NCBI GenBank assembly: GCA_019454405.1 | Contig: JACFOH010000021.1 | Location: 1-32,451 of the forward strand | Direction: 5' to 3' | From: Promineifilum sp. | GTDB lineage: Bacteria; Chloroflexota; Anaerolineae; Promineifilales; Promineifilaceae | Length of the DNA: 32,451 nucleotides | Shown here: piece after piece, positions 17,206 to 25,226 of the stretch | How the letters are laid out: each line of letters starts with the position of its first letter | Numbering within the stretch: the stretch's first letter is position 1 | Made by a program: the position numbers and the translations under genes | The notes under the pieces: model-generated | What the model saw: the letters and a program-made list of their open reading frames with translations, nothing else | Told to the model about the DNA's origin: nothing | Databases searched by the model: none

Positions 17206-17526
17206 ATGTCAGAAGTGAAATACTTCCCCGACTGGCAGGAACAGGTCACCTTCGTACCTGATGGCCCCAAGCCAAATTTCGTCGAGGATAATGACAAGAT
17301 CAGGGTCATCATGGCCGGCCTGGAAGCCGGGCAGAAGATCCCCCAACATCCGGAATCGATGGCCGTCTACCATTTCCTGGCAGGCAACGGCTGGATGACT
17401 GTCAACGGCGAGCGCTTCGCGGTATCCGCTGGATCGACCATCTACATGCCCGCCGGTTCCGTCCGCGGGATGGAAGCCGAGACCAAGATGGCCTTCCTGG
17501 CCGTGCGCGTCGCCCCGCAAGAGTAA
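17206..17526 (+). CDS. Small cupin-domain protein
   Basis: A 106-residue single cupin barrel. Motif 1 is recognisable around H48 and H56 (IPQHPESMAVYHFL) with GNGWMTVNGE, and motif 2 around AGSTIYMPAGSVRG. The usual motif-2 histidine is Arg87, so the metal site is probably incomplete and an enzymatic role is doubtful. A strong ribosome binding site (GGGGAGG) precedes the ATG. It shares a transcript with the CBM48 gene and ends at an intrinsic terminator. Confidence 0.85.
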   Translation: MSEVKYFPDWQEQVTFVPDGPKPNFVEDNDKIRVIMAGLEAGQKIPQHPESMAVYHFLAGNGWMTVNGERFAVSAGSTIYMPAGSVRGMEAETKMAFLAVRVAPQE

Positions 17527-17554
17527 GCGACAATCACGTACAGGTCCGATAGCC

Positions 17555-17581
17555 CGGCCTGCCCCATGGCAGGCCGTTTTT
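17555..17581 (+). terminator. Intrinsic terminator of the CBM48-cupin operon
   Basis: A perfect 9-bp GC-rich stem (17555-17563 with 17568-17576), a CCAT loop and TTTTT at 17577-17581, 28 bp past the cupin stop. Confidence 0.92.
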
Positions 17582-17619
17582 GTTTCCGGGTTCCGGCGCG
17601 GGGTAGCCTGCCATGATAA

Positions 17620-17628
17620 TGATATAAT
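17620..17628 (+). promoter_or_regulatory. Extended -10 promoter of the Crp/Fnr regulator gene, leaderless
   Basis: TGA-TATAAT (17620-17628) is an extended -10 element with a perfect hexamer, 6 bases before the ATG at 17635. The expected transcription start coincides with the start codon. No -35 hexamer and no ribosome binding site are seen. Confidence 0.6.
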
Positions 17629-17634
17629 CCCGCC

Positions 17635-18318
17635 ATGGCCCCCCTGACAGACAAACATCACATTGCCCGACGCTTGCGCAACGTGCCCATTTTCGAGGCG
17701 CTCAATGACACCCTCATGGAGGAGGTGGCGGCCGCGGCTCTATGGCGAGAATATAGCACAGGCGAGGTGATCGTCCTGGAAGGGGAAGCCCAAACCGGCC
17801 TATACTTTCTCGATTACGGGTTCGTCAAGGTCGTCAAAGTCTCTGCCTCCGGCCGGGAACAAACGTTGCGCATCCTTGAGCCAGGCGAAACGTTCAATGA
17901 GATCGGTGTCTTCACCAGCCGGCCGAACCCGGCCACGGCTATCGCCCTGGAACCGGCCGGCGTTTGGCTCATCCGTCGCAACACCTTGACCCGCCTGCTG
18001 CTCGATCACCCAACCTTCGGTCAGAGCGTCATGGAGAAGATGGCCGAACATATGTTGTTCCTCGTCTCGCTGGTGACGGACCTCTCTCTGCGGCCGGTTA
18101 CCGGTCGGCTGGCCCGGCTCCTGCTGGATAGCGCCACAGCTAATGTCGTCCAACGGCCGCGCTGGTTTACTCAAGCGGAACTGGCCGCCCGGCTTGGCAC
18201 GGTCCCCGATGTCGTCCAGCGTTCACTGCGCAGCCTGGAAGCCGATGGGTTAATAGCCGTCGACCGGCAACAGATTCGCATCCTCAATCGGCCCTCTCTC
18301 GAAGAACTGGCGGCCTGA
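17635..18318 (+). CDS. Crp/Fnr-family transcriptional regulator
   Basis: A 227-residue regulator with an N-terminal cyclic-nucleotide-binding-type beta roll (about 20-120), a dimer helix, and a C-terminal winged helix (TQAELAARLGTVPDVVQRSL, 179-198). There is no N-terminal cysteine cluster, so it is not an iron-sulfur Fnr. The Arg-Ser pair that binds cAMP in Crp is not recognisable (RPNPAT at 96-101), so cAMP is unlikely. It may be closer to DNR/NNR haem or NO sensors. The recognition helix has D192..Q195 R196 in the place of Fnr E..SR. The neighbouring His-rich membrane protein and the TGAC-N4-GTCA sites before the peroxidase gene fit a redox or NO regulon, by inference. Confidence 0.88.
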   Translation: MAPLTDKHHIARRLRNVPIFEALNDTLMEEVAAAALWREYSTGEVIVLEGEAQTGLYFLDYGFVKVVKVSASGREQTLRILEPGETFNEIGVFTSRPNPATAIALEPAGVWLIRRNTLTRLLLDHPTFGQSVMEKMAEHMLFLVSLVTDLSLRPVTGRLARLLLDSATANVVQRPRWFTQAELAARLGTVPDVVQRSLRSLEADGLIAVDRQQIRILNRPSLEELAA

Positions 18319-18330
18319 TTTTCTCGCCAA

Positions 18331-18344
18331 CCGACAAAAGTCGG
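18331..18344. promoter_or_regulatory. Palindrome CCGAC-AAAA-GTCGG, possible regulator site
   Basis: A perfect 5-base palindrome with a 4-base spacer lies 13 bp after the regulator stop, about 58 bp upstream of the transcription start expected from TATAAA at 18384-18389. Its GAC-N4-GTC core matches the two sites before the cytochrome c peroxidase gene, though its outer bases do not (CGA rather than TGA). It could also be part of a weak hairpin ending the regulator transcript. Confidence 0.35.
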
Positions 18345-18415
18345 CGACCCGCCCTCCTCTGTCCGGCTATTCTCCTTCTCGGATATAAATCACGAGAGAG
18401 AAAGGAGTAACAGCT

Positions 18416-18850
18416 ATGACCGCAATCGATATACAGACCAAACGCGGGCTGCAAATCAGCCAATGGCTCGCCCTCGGAGCTGTCGCCGCCATTTCGGCTG
18501 TCCTGGCCGTCCTGGTCGTGCAATGGGTCGCCTTGGCTATCTGGCCTGACGCCGCTCTGTTCAAACCCCTCGACAGTTATGCTCGCTCAGCGTTATTCAC
18601 CATCGTCCCGGCGTTCGGTGCGACGGCTGTGCTGGCCTGGCTGTCATCTCGCCGCGCTGATCCGACAAGCGCTTTTATACGGATTTCCATCGTTGCGCTT
18701 TTGCTCAGCCTCATCCCTGACTACTTGCTGCCCGTGCCTCACCGGACATTTTTGGCCAGTTCGATAGCTGCTTTCATGCACCTGGTAGCTGCGGCAGTCA
18801 TTGTGTCCATCCTGGTGATCGGGTACCGGCGCTATAGCAGTCACGCCTGA
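18416..18850 (+). CDS. Four-helix integral membrane protein, DUF6069-like
   Basis: A 144-residue protein with four predicted membrane helices at roughly 16-38, 58-76, 86-104 and 111-137 and a short charged N-terminus. It resembles small four-helix proteins annotated DUF6069, recognised from its general pattern only. A good ribosome binding site (AAAGGAG) precedes the ATG, and TATAAA at 18384 may be its -10 box. It follows the Crp/Fnr gene and begins the group with the PRC-barrel-like and His-rich membrane proteins. Function is unknown. Confidence 0.7.
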   Translation: MTAIDIQTKRGLQISQWLALGAVAAISAVLAVLVVQWVALAIWPDAALFKPLDSYARSALFTIVPAFGATAVLAWLSSRRADPTSAFIRISIVALLLSLIPDYLLPVPHRTFLASSIAAFMHLVAAAVIVSILVIGYRRYSSHA

Positions 18851-18874
18851 ATTCACATCAGTTAACCGAAGGTT

Positions 18875-19177
18875 ATGATCGGCATGCCCGAGACGGACGG
18901 AGCTCCCATTCGCCTGATGATCAGCGGTCGCATCGGCGACGCTGAAGTCCAGCGCGGTATGCCCGTCATCGACGAATCAGGAGTGGAAATCGGCCACATC
19001 GCCGGCGTCGCAGTTGGGCGCGATAATGAGCGCGTCACGGCGCTCTTGCTCGGAAGCGTGCCGCCGAGCGGGGATTATCGCCTGATCCCAGTCGTCTATG
19101 TCAAATCAGTGGTTCTCGGCCAAGTCCACTTGCATCTGCGATCGGCTGGTTTGAACAAGCTTCCGCTCTACGAATAA
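18875..19177 (+). CDS. PRC-barrel-like small protein
   Basis: A 100-residue soluble protein whose centre, GMPVIDESGVEIGHIAG followed by VGRDNERVTALLLG, has the PRC-barrel pattern of a beta strand, Gly-containing turn and surface strand. In known cases the fold binds RNA-processing or photosynthetic partners; its role here is unknown. The start is ATG 18875 with GAAGG close upstream; another ATG lies three codons in. It sits between two membrane-protein genes in the same direction. Confidence 0.65.
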   Translation: MIGMPETDGAPIRLMISGRIGDAEVQRGMPVIDESGVEIGHIAGVAVGRDNERVTALLLGSVPPSGDYRLIPVVYVKSVVLGQVHLHLRSAGLNKLPLYE

Positions 19178-19213
19178 TCCGACCAAAACAAATTTTAACG
19201 GGAAAACAAACTC

Positions 19214-20422
19214 ATGAATCCATATTATCTGATGTCAGCTCTATTCATCGGCGCGGCGATATTGGCATCGTCCGACACAGCCTTGACCAGCCTGAACTTA
19301 TTGCCCTGGTTCAACGGTTTGCGCTGGGTGCGTATTCATCTCATCACGCTGGGCGTGATGACTCAAGTCATCTTCGGCACGCTGCCGCAATTAGTCGCCA
19401 TTCATTATAAGCGACCGCGGCCGGCTTTTCGTTGGGACATCTGGCTCTCGCTCAACGCCGGCCTGATCATGCTTCTGCTCGGCATCCCCATCATCAACCA
19501 GGCGCTTATCTACACCGGCGGGACACTCGTTTTCATTGCCGTAAGCTTGTTGATCTCTCAGTTGTGGCGCATGCGCCCGGCACATCAAGCCGGAGTTAGA
19601 GTGACTGAGCGCGGCAGTTGGCGGTTCTATATCGCTGGGCTGAGCTTCTTTCTGCTAGGTATCATCATCGGCACTGGTTTGTGGTTTGGCTGGGCCACAT
19701 GGCTGCAAATACAGGTTCCGCTGGAAGTCCACATTCACGCCAATAGCTGGGGTTTGATGTCGTTGGTGTTTGCGGGATTGATCATCGATACTTATGCCGT
19801 CTGGGCTGGACGTCCTCTGGCCTGGCCGCGCTCCATCACCCCCATCTTCTGGTTGATGACCTTTGGCGCGCTGGGATTGGTATTGGGACCGTGGCTTAGC
19901 TCGCGCTGGTTCACCGTGCCTGGACTCATCATGCATCAGACGGCCACATTCTGGCTGGTACTGAACGTCATCCGCCCGCTGTGGGGAGACAAGGCTGCGT
20001 TGTCGAGGCCGGGCGTCTGGCACATCATCACATCATATATGTGGATCTCCGCGCCAGTGATGGTGGCGCCGCTCATCCTGTTGGGTGTGCGCGGCATTCC
20101 CGGAGCGACCATCGAGGCCAATGCCCCACAAGCGCTCGTTTATGGCTGGATCCTGCAATTCGGCTTCGCGATGGTGCCGTTCTTCTTCCGGCGGACGTTC
20201 CTGCCCCACGAGACAGCGCGATTAGGCGGCAACTGGCTCAGTTTGATCGCAGCCAATCTGGGCGGGGTATTTTTGTGGGTCAGCATCTTCAACGAGCCAA
20301 TGGGGCCGGCGCTCCATGCCATCGCCTACGTCCTGTGGACCATCGCGATCGTCCCTATCGCAATTGAGATATGGCAAATTGCCCGAGAAGGCCTGGCTCG
20401 ACTGGATGCGATAACCGAGTAA
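19214..20422 (+). CDS. Polytopic His-rich membrane protein, CcoN/NnrS-like
   Basis: A 402-residue protein with about 12 membrane helices. Histidines sit in or at the ends of helices in patterns seen in haem-copper oxidase subunit I relatives and NnrS: H42 in RIHLITLGVMTQ, H173 and H175 in EVHIHANSWG, H241 in IMHQTATFW and H270. It probably binds haem or copper in the cytoplasmic membrane. It lacks the length of a full oxidase subunit I (about 500 or more residues), and no partner cytochrome subunits are adjacent, so it is more likely a stress-response protein than a terminal oxidase. Its position behind a Crp/Fnr regulator fits NO or oxygen stress. The family assignment is tentative. Confidence 0.65.
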   Translation: MNPYYLMSALFIGAAILASSDTALTSLNLLPWFNGLRWVRIHLITLGVMTQVIFGTLPQLVAIHYKRPRPAFRWDIWLSLNAGLIMLLLGIPIINQALIYTGGTLVFIAVSLLISQLWRMRPAHQAGVRVTERGSWRFYIAGLSFFLLGIIIGTGLWFGWATWLQIQVPLEVHIHANSWGLMSLVFAGLIIDTYAVWAGRPLAWPRSITPIFWLMTFGALGLVLGPWLSSRWFTVPGLIMHQTATFWLVLNVIRPLWGDKAALSRPGVWHIITSYMWISAPVMVAPLILLGVRGIPGATIEANAPQALVYGWILQFGFAMVPFFFRRTFLPHETARLGGNWLSLIAANLGGVFLWVSIFNEPMGPALHAIAYVLWTIAIVPIAIEIWQIAREGLARLDAITE

Positions 20423-20444
20423 CTTACATCAGCCCTCAGGATTC

Positions 20445-20472
20445 TACGCCGCCACCATATCGTGGCGGCGTA
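20445..20472. terminator. Hairpin between convergent genes
   Basis: A perfect 11-bp stem (20445-20455 with 20462-20472) and a 6-base loop, 22 bp after the rightward membrane-protein stop and 30 bp after the leftward CoA-transferase stop. No T run follows on either strand. It probably serves as a shared transcript-end or stabilising structure for both genes. Confidence 0.6.
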
Positions 20473-20502
20473 ACAATCGCCACCCGCCTGAACGTCAATG
20501 GC

Positions 20503-21735
20503 CTAAATCACCCCGCCGGCGCGCAAAGCATTGATCTCATCCGGATCGTAGCCCAGGTCACGCAAGATTATCTCGGTGTGCTCCCCGAGCAACGGCGGGG
20601 GAGTGCGCACTGTGGCCGGCGTTTCACTCAGCCGGGCCACTGGCCCGACAACCCGCAACGGCCCGGCAGGGTGGTCGAGCGTTCGTATCATCTCGCGGGC
20701 CGCGGCCTGAGGACTATCGAGCGCGGCGGGGATATCATTGATTGGCGCGACGGGGATACGCGCCGCTTGTAGCGCGCTCATCCACGTGGCCGACGATCGG
20801 CCACGAAACAGTTCACGCAGCCGGGCAATCAACTCCTCCCGCGCCTCCACCCGCCCCGGATTGGTGGCGTAGCGCGGCTCGCCCCGCAGATCGGCCCGCC
20901 CGGCCAGATCGCAAAACCGCCGCCACTGCTCATCGCTGCCGATACCCACGGCGATATGACCATCAGCCGTGGGGAAGGTCTCATAGGGCACGATGTTGGG
21001 GTGGGCGTTGCCGTAGCGGATCGGCGCCTCGCCGCTGACCAGGTGATTCGATGCCACATTGGCCAGCCAGCCTAGTTGAGCGTCGAACAAGGCCACGTCG
21101 ATCCATTGGCCCAAGCCCGTATGATGACGATGATGTAGCGCGGCCAGGATGGCCGTTGTAGCATACAATCCGGAGCTGATGTCGACGATAGCCACGCCGA
21201 CTTTATATGGCTCGCCACCAGCCGGGCCGGTAATCGACATGATGCCGCCCTCAGCCTGGATCATGAAGTCATAACCCGCCCGGTCGCGATTGGGGCCGTT
21301 CTGCCCGTAGCCGGTGATGGAGCAGTAGATAAGGCCAGGGTAGTTGGCGGCGATCGTGGCGTAATCCAGCCCATAGGCAGCCAACGTGCCGGGCATGAAG
21401 TTTTCGATGACCACATCGGCCGTCGCGATCAGGCGGCGAGCGATAGCCTGCCCCTCGGCCGACTTCAGGTTGAGCGTTATGCCGCGCTTGTTACGGTTGG
21501 CGGTCAGATAGTAGGCGCTTTCACGTATCCCGAGTTCGTCAGAGATTTGTGCGCCGGCCGGGTCTCCATAGCCGAACCACGGCGGCCCCCATTGTCGTGT
21601 GGGATCTCCGCTGCCCGGCTGCTCAATTTTGATGACATCGGCGCCATAGTCGGCCAACAGCATGGCGCAATATGGCCCCGCGAGAACGCGCGAGAGATCG
21701 ACAACGCGGATATCGTCAAGGGCGCCGGCGGACAA
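20503..21735 (-). CDS. Class III (CaiB/BaiF-type) CoA-transferase
   Basis: Transfers CoA between carboxylic acids through an aspartyl-CoA thioester. The 410-residue length is usual. The N-terminus IRVVDLSRVLAGPYC...ADYGADVIKIE, NKRGITLNLK (82-91), ENFMPG (111-116) and AGYDFMIQAEGG with the likely catalytic Asp156 are all family landmarks. The start is a TTG at 21735: AAGGAG lies 8 bases upstream, and no in-frame ATG precedes the conserved N-terminus. The substrate is unknown; the acyl-CoA ligase at the left edge is far away and need not be linked. It is read in the same direction as the S9 peptidase gene, 67 bp downstream of that gene's stop. Confidence 0.9.
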   Translation of the reverse strand: MSAGALDDIRVVDLSRVLAGPYCAMLLADYGADVIKIEQPGSGDPTRQWGPPWFGYGDPAGAQISDELGIRESAYYLTANRNKRGITLNLKSAEGQAIARRLIATADVVIENFMPGTLAAYGLDYATIAANYPGLIYCSITGYGQNGPNRDRAGYDFMIQAEGGIMSITGPAGGEPYKVGVAIVDISSGLYATTAILAALHHRHHTGLGQWIDVALFDAQLGWLANVASNHLVSGEAPIRYGNAHPNIVPYETFPTADGHIAVGIGSDEQWRRFCDLAGRADLRGEPRYATNPGRVEAREELIARLRELFRGRSSATWMSALQAARIPVAPINDIPAALDSPQAAAREMIRTLDHPAGPLRVVGPVARLSETPATVRTPPPLLGEHTEIILRDLGYDPDEINALRAGGVI

Positions 21736-21802
21736 AGTTCACTCTCCTTAAAATAATCGCGCCGCCGGCCGCATACCGAGCGCACATCTCCCTGATTCAC
21801 AC

Positions 21803-23743
21803 CTAGAGATTATCGATGTCAACCGGTTCGATATCTCCGGCCGGCTCGAAGCCGAAGACGCGACCGTAGAAGTACAGTTCGGCTTCCATCGATCGCTTGA
21901 TGTTCTGCGCCTGTCGGAAGCCGTGCCCCTCCCCCTCAAAGGTCACATAAGCCACCGGGACTCCCTGAGCGCGTACCGTGTCATACATCATCTCGGATTG
22001 GTTAGGCGGCACGACCTTATCTTCCAGTCCCTGGAACAGGATTAGCGCCGCTCTAACCCGATCGGCCATATAGATAGGCGACCTCTCCACATAGATGTCC
22101 CGGCTTGCGGGATACGGGCCGATGAGGTTATCGAGATAGCGCGACTCGAACTTGTGAGTTTCCTTGGCCAGCGCTTCGGCATCGCTGACGCCGAAATGGC
22201 TGGCGGCGGCCTTGAACACGTCGCGGGTGGTGATCGCTCGCAGAGTGGTGTAGCCGCCCGCGCTGCCACCGCGGATGACGAGCCGGTCGCCGTCAGCGAG
22301 GCCGCGTTCCACCAGATAGCGCGCGCCGTTGGCGCAATCGTCAACGTCGGTAATACCCCAAGTGCCGTTTAGTCGCTGACGATAGGCGCGGCCGTAACCG
22401 GTGCTGCCGCCATAGTTGACGTCAAGCAGAGCGAAGCCCCGGCTGGTCCAATACTGGCGCGCAAGCACAAAATCATCCGTCGTGGCCGACGTTGGCCCGC
22501 CATGGCTCATGACGATCAGTGGCGGCAATTCGCCATTGGGGGCGACGTAATCTTTATTACGCGGCGGATAGAAGTAACCGTGGGCCGTCAGGCCGTTCTC
22601 CGTGGGGAATTCAATCGGCTGGGCGATGGAAATGTACCCCTCATCGATCGTCAGATCGGTCGACCGCTTCAATATGTCCATGTCGCCTGTTGCTAGATCA
22701 TAGCGAACGATAGACGCGGGTTGGGTAGGCGAGGCCGCGCCATAGACCACGAACCCGTTGCCGGCCACGATGCGGGAATGGGAAGGATAGAGCAGCGTGC
22801 CGGACACGCCCAATGAGGTCAACATCTTCGCCCGGGTATCGAGACGGGCCATGAAGGTGCGCCCATCCTGGGTGTAGGAACAAATGATGTCGGATGGAGA
22901 CACAAAGGTATATGTCCCCAACCCAAATATCCATTGCGCCATCCCGAATTCAGCTTCCATCGGGGCCAGCGCTTCGGCCTCGCCGCCGTTCAGACGATAG
23001 AGGTTCCACCAATCCGTCCGGTCAGATACGAAATAAAGCACGCCGCTGGGCGACCACTCCGGCTGGAAAATGGACTCGGCCGGGCCACCGGCGACCGCTC
23101 GCTGATTGATCAAGGAACCATCCTCAGCCATATCCGCCAACCACAACGTTGTGCCGTCCCAGGGCATGTTAGGGTGAGTCCATGTCAGCCAGGCCAACTG
23201 GCGGCCGTCGGGGCTGAGACGCGGCGTAGCGAAAAAGTCGTAGCCCTCGGCCAGCACCGTCTGTTCGCCGCCGTCTAGCGGAATGGCCACCAAAGCGTTA
23301 ACCGCCTCGCGGTCGTCCAGCCGGTGATCTTCGCGCACGCAGATCAGGCGCCGGCGGGCCGCGTCGACGATAGCATCGGCGTAGCGTAGCGCCGCTTCGG
23401 GCGTGATGGCTTCCGGAGCCTCGCCCATACGTTGGCGATATAGCCTTTGGTCAGCGAAGTTAGAGAAGTAGACAACGCCATCGTGAACGGTATAGTCGCC
23501 GCCGCCATATTCGTGCACGCGGGTGCGGGCGTTGAATCCGGCCGGGGTCACATCTTCCGTGCGGCCGTTGGCCAGGCGCACGACAACATTACGGCCGCCC
23601 TCGCTGGGTCGCCCCTCAATCCAATAAACAGCATCGCCATCGATCCAGGGTTGGGAGAGGTTGACCGTGCCGCCGGCCAATAGCAGATCAGTTGTGATAG
23701 GCGACTTCCAGGAACCATAAGGAGCTACGACAGGGGTTGGCAT
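21803..23743 (-). CDS. S9-family (prolyl oligopeptidase-like) serine peptidase
   Basis: A 646-residue two-domain enzyme: an N-terminal beta-propeller (to about 370) that filters short peptides and a C-terminal alpha/beta-hydrolase. The triad is S494 (GGSAGG), D575 (GLEDKVVPP) and H607 (GEGHGF), as in dipeptidyl- and acylaminoacyl-peptidases. No signal peptide is seen, so it is probably cytosolic and involved in peptide recycling. ATG 23743 has GAGG 8 bases upstream. That site abuts the T run of the terminator of the preceding glutamate dehydrogenase gene. Confidence 0.92.
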   Translation of the reverse strand: MPTPVVAPYGSWKSPITTDLLLAGGTVNLSQPWIDGDAVYWIEGRPSEGGRNVVVRLANGRTEDVTPAGFNARTRVHEYGGGDYTVHDGVVYFSNFADQRLYRQRMGEAPEAITPEAALRYADAIVDAARRRLICVREDHRLDDREAVNALVAIPLDGGEQTVLAEGYDFFATPRLSPDGRQLAWLTWTHPNMPWDGTTLWLADMAEDGSLINQRAVAGGPAESIFQPEWSPSGVLYFVSDRTDWWNLYRLNGGEAEALAPMEAEFGMAQWIFGLGTYTFVSPSDIICSYTQDGRTFMARLDTRAKMLTSLGVSGTLLYPSHSRIVAGNGFVVYGAASPTQPASIVRYDLATGDMDILKRSTDLTIDEGYISIAQPIEFPTENGLTAHGYFYPPRNKDYVAPNGELPPLIVMSHGGPTSATTDDFVLARQYWTSRGFALLDVNYGGSTGYGRAYRQRLNGTWGITDVDDCANGARYLVERGLADGDRLVIRGGSAGGYTTLRAITTRDVFKAAASHFGVSDAEALAKETHKFESRYLDNLIGPYPASRDIYVERSPIYMADRVRAALILFQGLEDKVVPPNQSEMMYDTVRAQGVPVAYVTFEGEGHGFRQAQNIKRSMEAELYFYGRVFGFEPAGDIEPVDIDNL

Positions 23744-23754
23744 ATCTTTACCTC

Positions 23755-23791
23755 AAAAAATAAAAAGGGGCACAGGCCACGCCCATGCCCC
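23755..23791 (-). terminator. Intrinsic terminator of the glutamate dehydrogenase gene
   Basis: Outer stem GGGGCA/TGCCCC (23767-23772 with 23786-23791), inner GGC/GCC stem (23775-23777 with 23781-23783), then on the minus strand TTTTTATTTTTT (23755-23766). It lies 16 bp past the dehydrogenase stop. The next gene's ribosome binding site begins at the following base. Confidence 0.85.
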
Positions 23792-23807
23792 CGATTGAAC
23801 TAACGAA

Positions 23808-25058
23808 CTAGACCCAACCGCGCGCGCGGACAGCCTCAGCCACGCGATTGACAGCCACCAGATAGGCAGCCATACGGGTTTCGATACCGCGCTCCTCGGC
23901 CATATTGTGCACGGCGTGGAAGGCGGTGGTCATCTTCTGATCCAGGCGCTCCTGCACCAGCTCTTCGGTCCAATAGTAACCGTAGGAGTTCTGCACCATC
24001 TCAAAGTAGGAGACCGAAACGCCGCCGGCGTTGCACAGAAAGTCGGGAATAATATAGATGCCCTTCTGCTTGAAGATTTGGTCGGCCTCGGGCGTCGTCG
24101 GACCATTGGCCAGTTCGGCGATGAGCTTGGCCTGGATGCGGTCCGCATTGGCGCCGGTGAGCTGATTCTCAATGGCGGCAGGGATGAGGATATCGACCGG
24201 CATCTCCAGCAGTTGCGCGTTGTTGATCTCCTGGCTGCCGGGAGTGCCACCGACCTTGCCGGCGCGGCGCATCTGGGCGCTGACTTCGGCCGGAGTGAGG
24301 CCATCCTCTTTATAGATCGCCCCGAACTCATCGCCGATAGCGACGATCTTCAGCCCGAGCATCTCGTAGGCCAGTTTGTGAGCAAAACTGCCAACGTTGC
24401 CATAGCCCTGGATGGCTGCGGTGGCGCCCTTCAGGTTCATGCCCAGCAACTTGGCCGCCTCACGAATAGTGACCATGCCGCCCATAGCCGTCGCCGGGGT
24501 GCGGCCGGCCGAACCACCCAGCAGCAGAGGCTTGCCCGTGATAACGCCCGGCTCGTGATAGCCATGGATGGTCTCGTATTCATCCAGCATCCAGGACATG
24601 ATCTGCGGGTTGGAGCCTACATCGGGCGCGGGCACGTCCTGCTTCAGGCCAACGAAACGGGAGACGGCGCGCATATAGCCACGGCTCAGCCGCTCCAACT
24701 CACCGGCCGATAGATTACGCGGATTGCAGACCACGCCACCCTTGCCGCCACCCAGCGGCACATCGCAGACGGCCGTCTTCCAGGTCATCCAGGCGGCCAG
24801 AGCGCGAACGGTGTCGATCGTCTCGTCAGGATGAAAGCGGATGCCACCCTTGGCCGGGCCGCGCGCGTCGTTGTATTGGACACGAAACGCCTTGAACGTC
24901 TCCGTGCGGCCATTATCCATGCGCACGGGGATGCTGAAGTGGAACTCCCGCATCGGCTCGCGCAGGAAGGCGTGCATATCGGCATCGAGCTGCAGGATAC
25001 CGGCCGCCTTATCCAGCTGGGCTTGCGCAATCGCAAAGGGATTCAAATTTTCGGTCAT
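23808..25058 (-). CDS. Glu/Leu/Phe/Val-family dehydrogenase, probably glutamate dehydrogenase
   Basis: NAD(P)-dependent oxidative deamination of glutamate or the reverse amination. The 416-residue length is typical. Substrate and catalytic residues lie in GPAKGGIRFHP (K70), TWKTAV (K94), GGGKGG (K106) and PAPDVGS (D146); the nucleotide-binding turn GYGNVG is at 218-223. The start is ATG 25058; the frame runs to a GTG at 25103, but homology begins at MTENLNPF, and AGGAG lies 13 bases before the ATG. Coenzyme choice is not evident. A strong terminator follows. Confidence 0.93.
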   Translation of the reverse strand: MTENLNPFAIAQAQLDKAAGILQLDADMHAFLREPMREFHFSIPVRMDNGRTETFKAFRVQYNDARGPAKGGIRFHPDETIDTVRALAAWMTWKTAVCDVPLGGGKGGVVCNPRNLSAGELERLSRGYMRAVSRFVGLKQDVPAPDVGSNPQIMSWMLDEYETIHGYHEPGVITGKPLLLGGSAGRTPATAMGGMVTIREAAKLLGMNLKGATAAIQGYGNVGSFAHKLAYEMLGLKIVAIGDEFGAIYKEDGLTPAEVSAQMRRAGKVGGTPGSQEINNAQLLEMPVDILIPAAIENQLTGANADRIQAKLIAELANGPTTPEADQIFKQKGIYIIPDFLCNAGGVSVSYFEMVQNSYGYYWTEELVQERLDQKMTTAFHAVHNMAEERGIETRMAAYLVAVNRVAEAVRARGWV

Positions 25059-25125
25059 GATTCGATCAGATCTCCTGTAGGAAATGTGGGTGATTTCTCG
25101 CACTACCTGCCCGGCATCGCCGAGC

Positions 25126-25143
25126 CGGCTTCGATAGAAGCCG
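25126..25143. repeat. Short perfect hairpin upstream of the dehydrogenase gene
   Basis: CGGCTTC (25126-25132) and GAAGCCG (25137-25143) around a GATA loop. It lies between the amylase terminator and the dehydrogenase start, without a T run. It could be a leader structure or an operator of the dehydrogenase gene; nothing else in the 168-bp spacer was recognised as a promoter. Confidence 0.4.
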
Positions 25144-25147
25144 CAAC

Positions 25148-25180
25148 TAAAATCGCCAGATTCCGATGGCCCCTGGCGAT
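25148..25180 (-). terminator. Probable intrinsic terminator of the GH13 gene
   Basis: Perfect 8-base arms ATCGCCAG/CTGGCGAT (25152-25159 with 25173-25180) with a 13-base loop. On the minus strand they are followed by TTTAGTT. It lies about 47 bp past the amylase-family stop. The long loop and short T run make it weaker than the other terminators in the window. Confidence 0.5.
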
Positions 25181-25226
25181 ATGGTTTTCTATTCGTAATG
25201 AGCGTGGCGCGGCCGATCGCGCCGGA

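Noticed and set aside
23907..24713. A 268-codon plus-strand open frame
   Set aside because: It is antisense to the glutamate dehydrogenase gene and has no recognisable domain.
25206..25223. GGCGCG/CGCGCC stem just after the GH13 stop
   Set aside because: Only 6 bp with no T run; such short GC stems are expected by chance here. The stem at 25152-25180 is the better terminator candidate.
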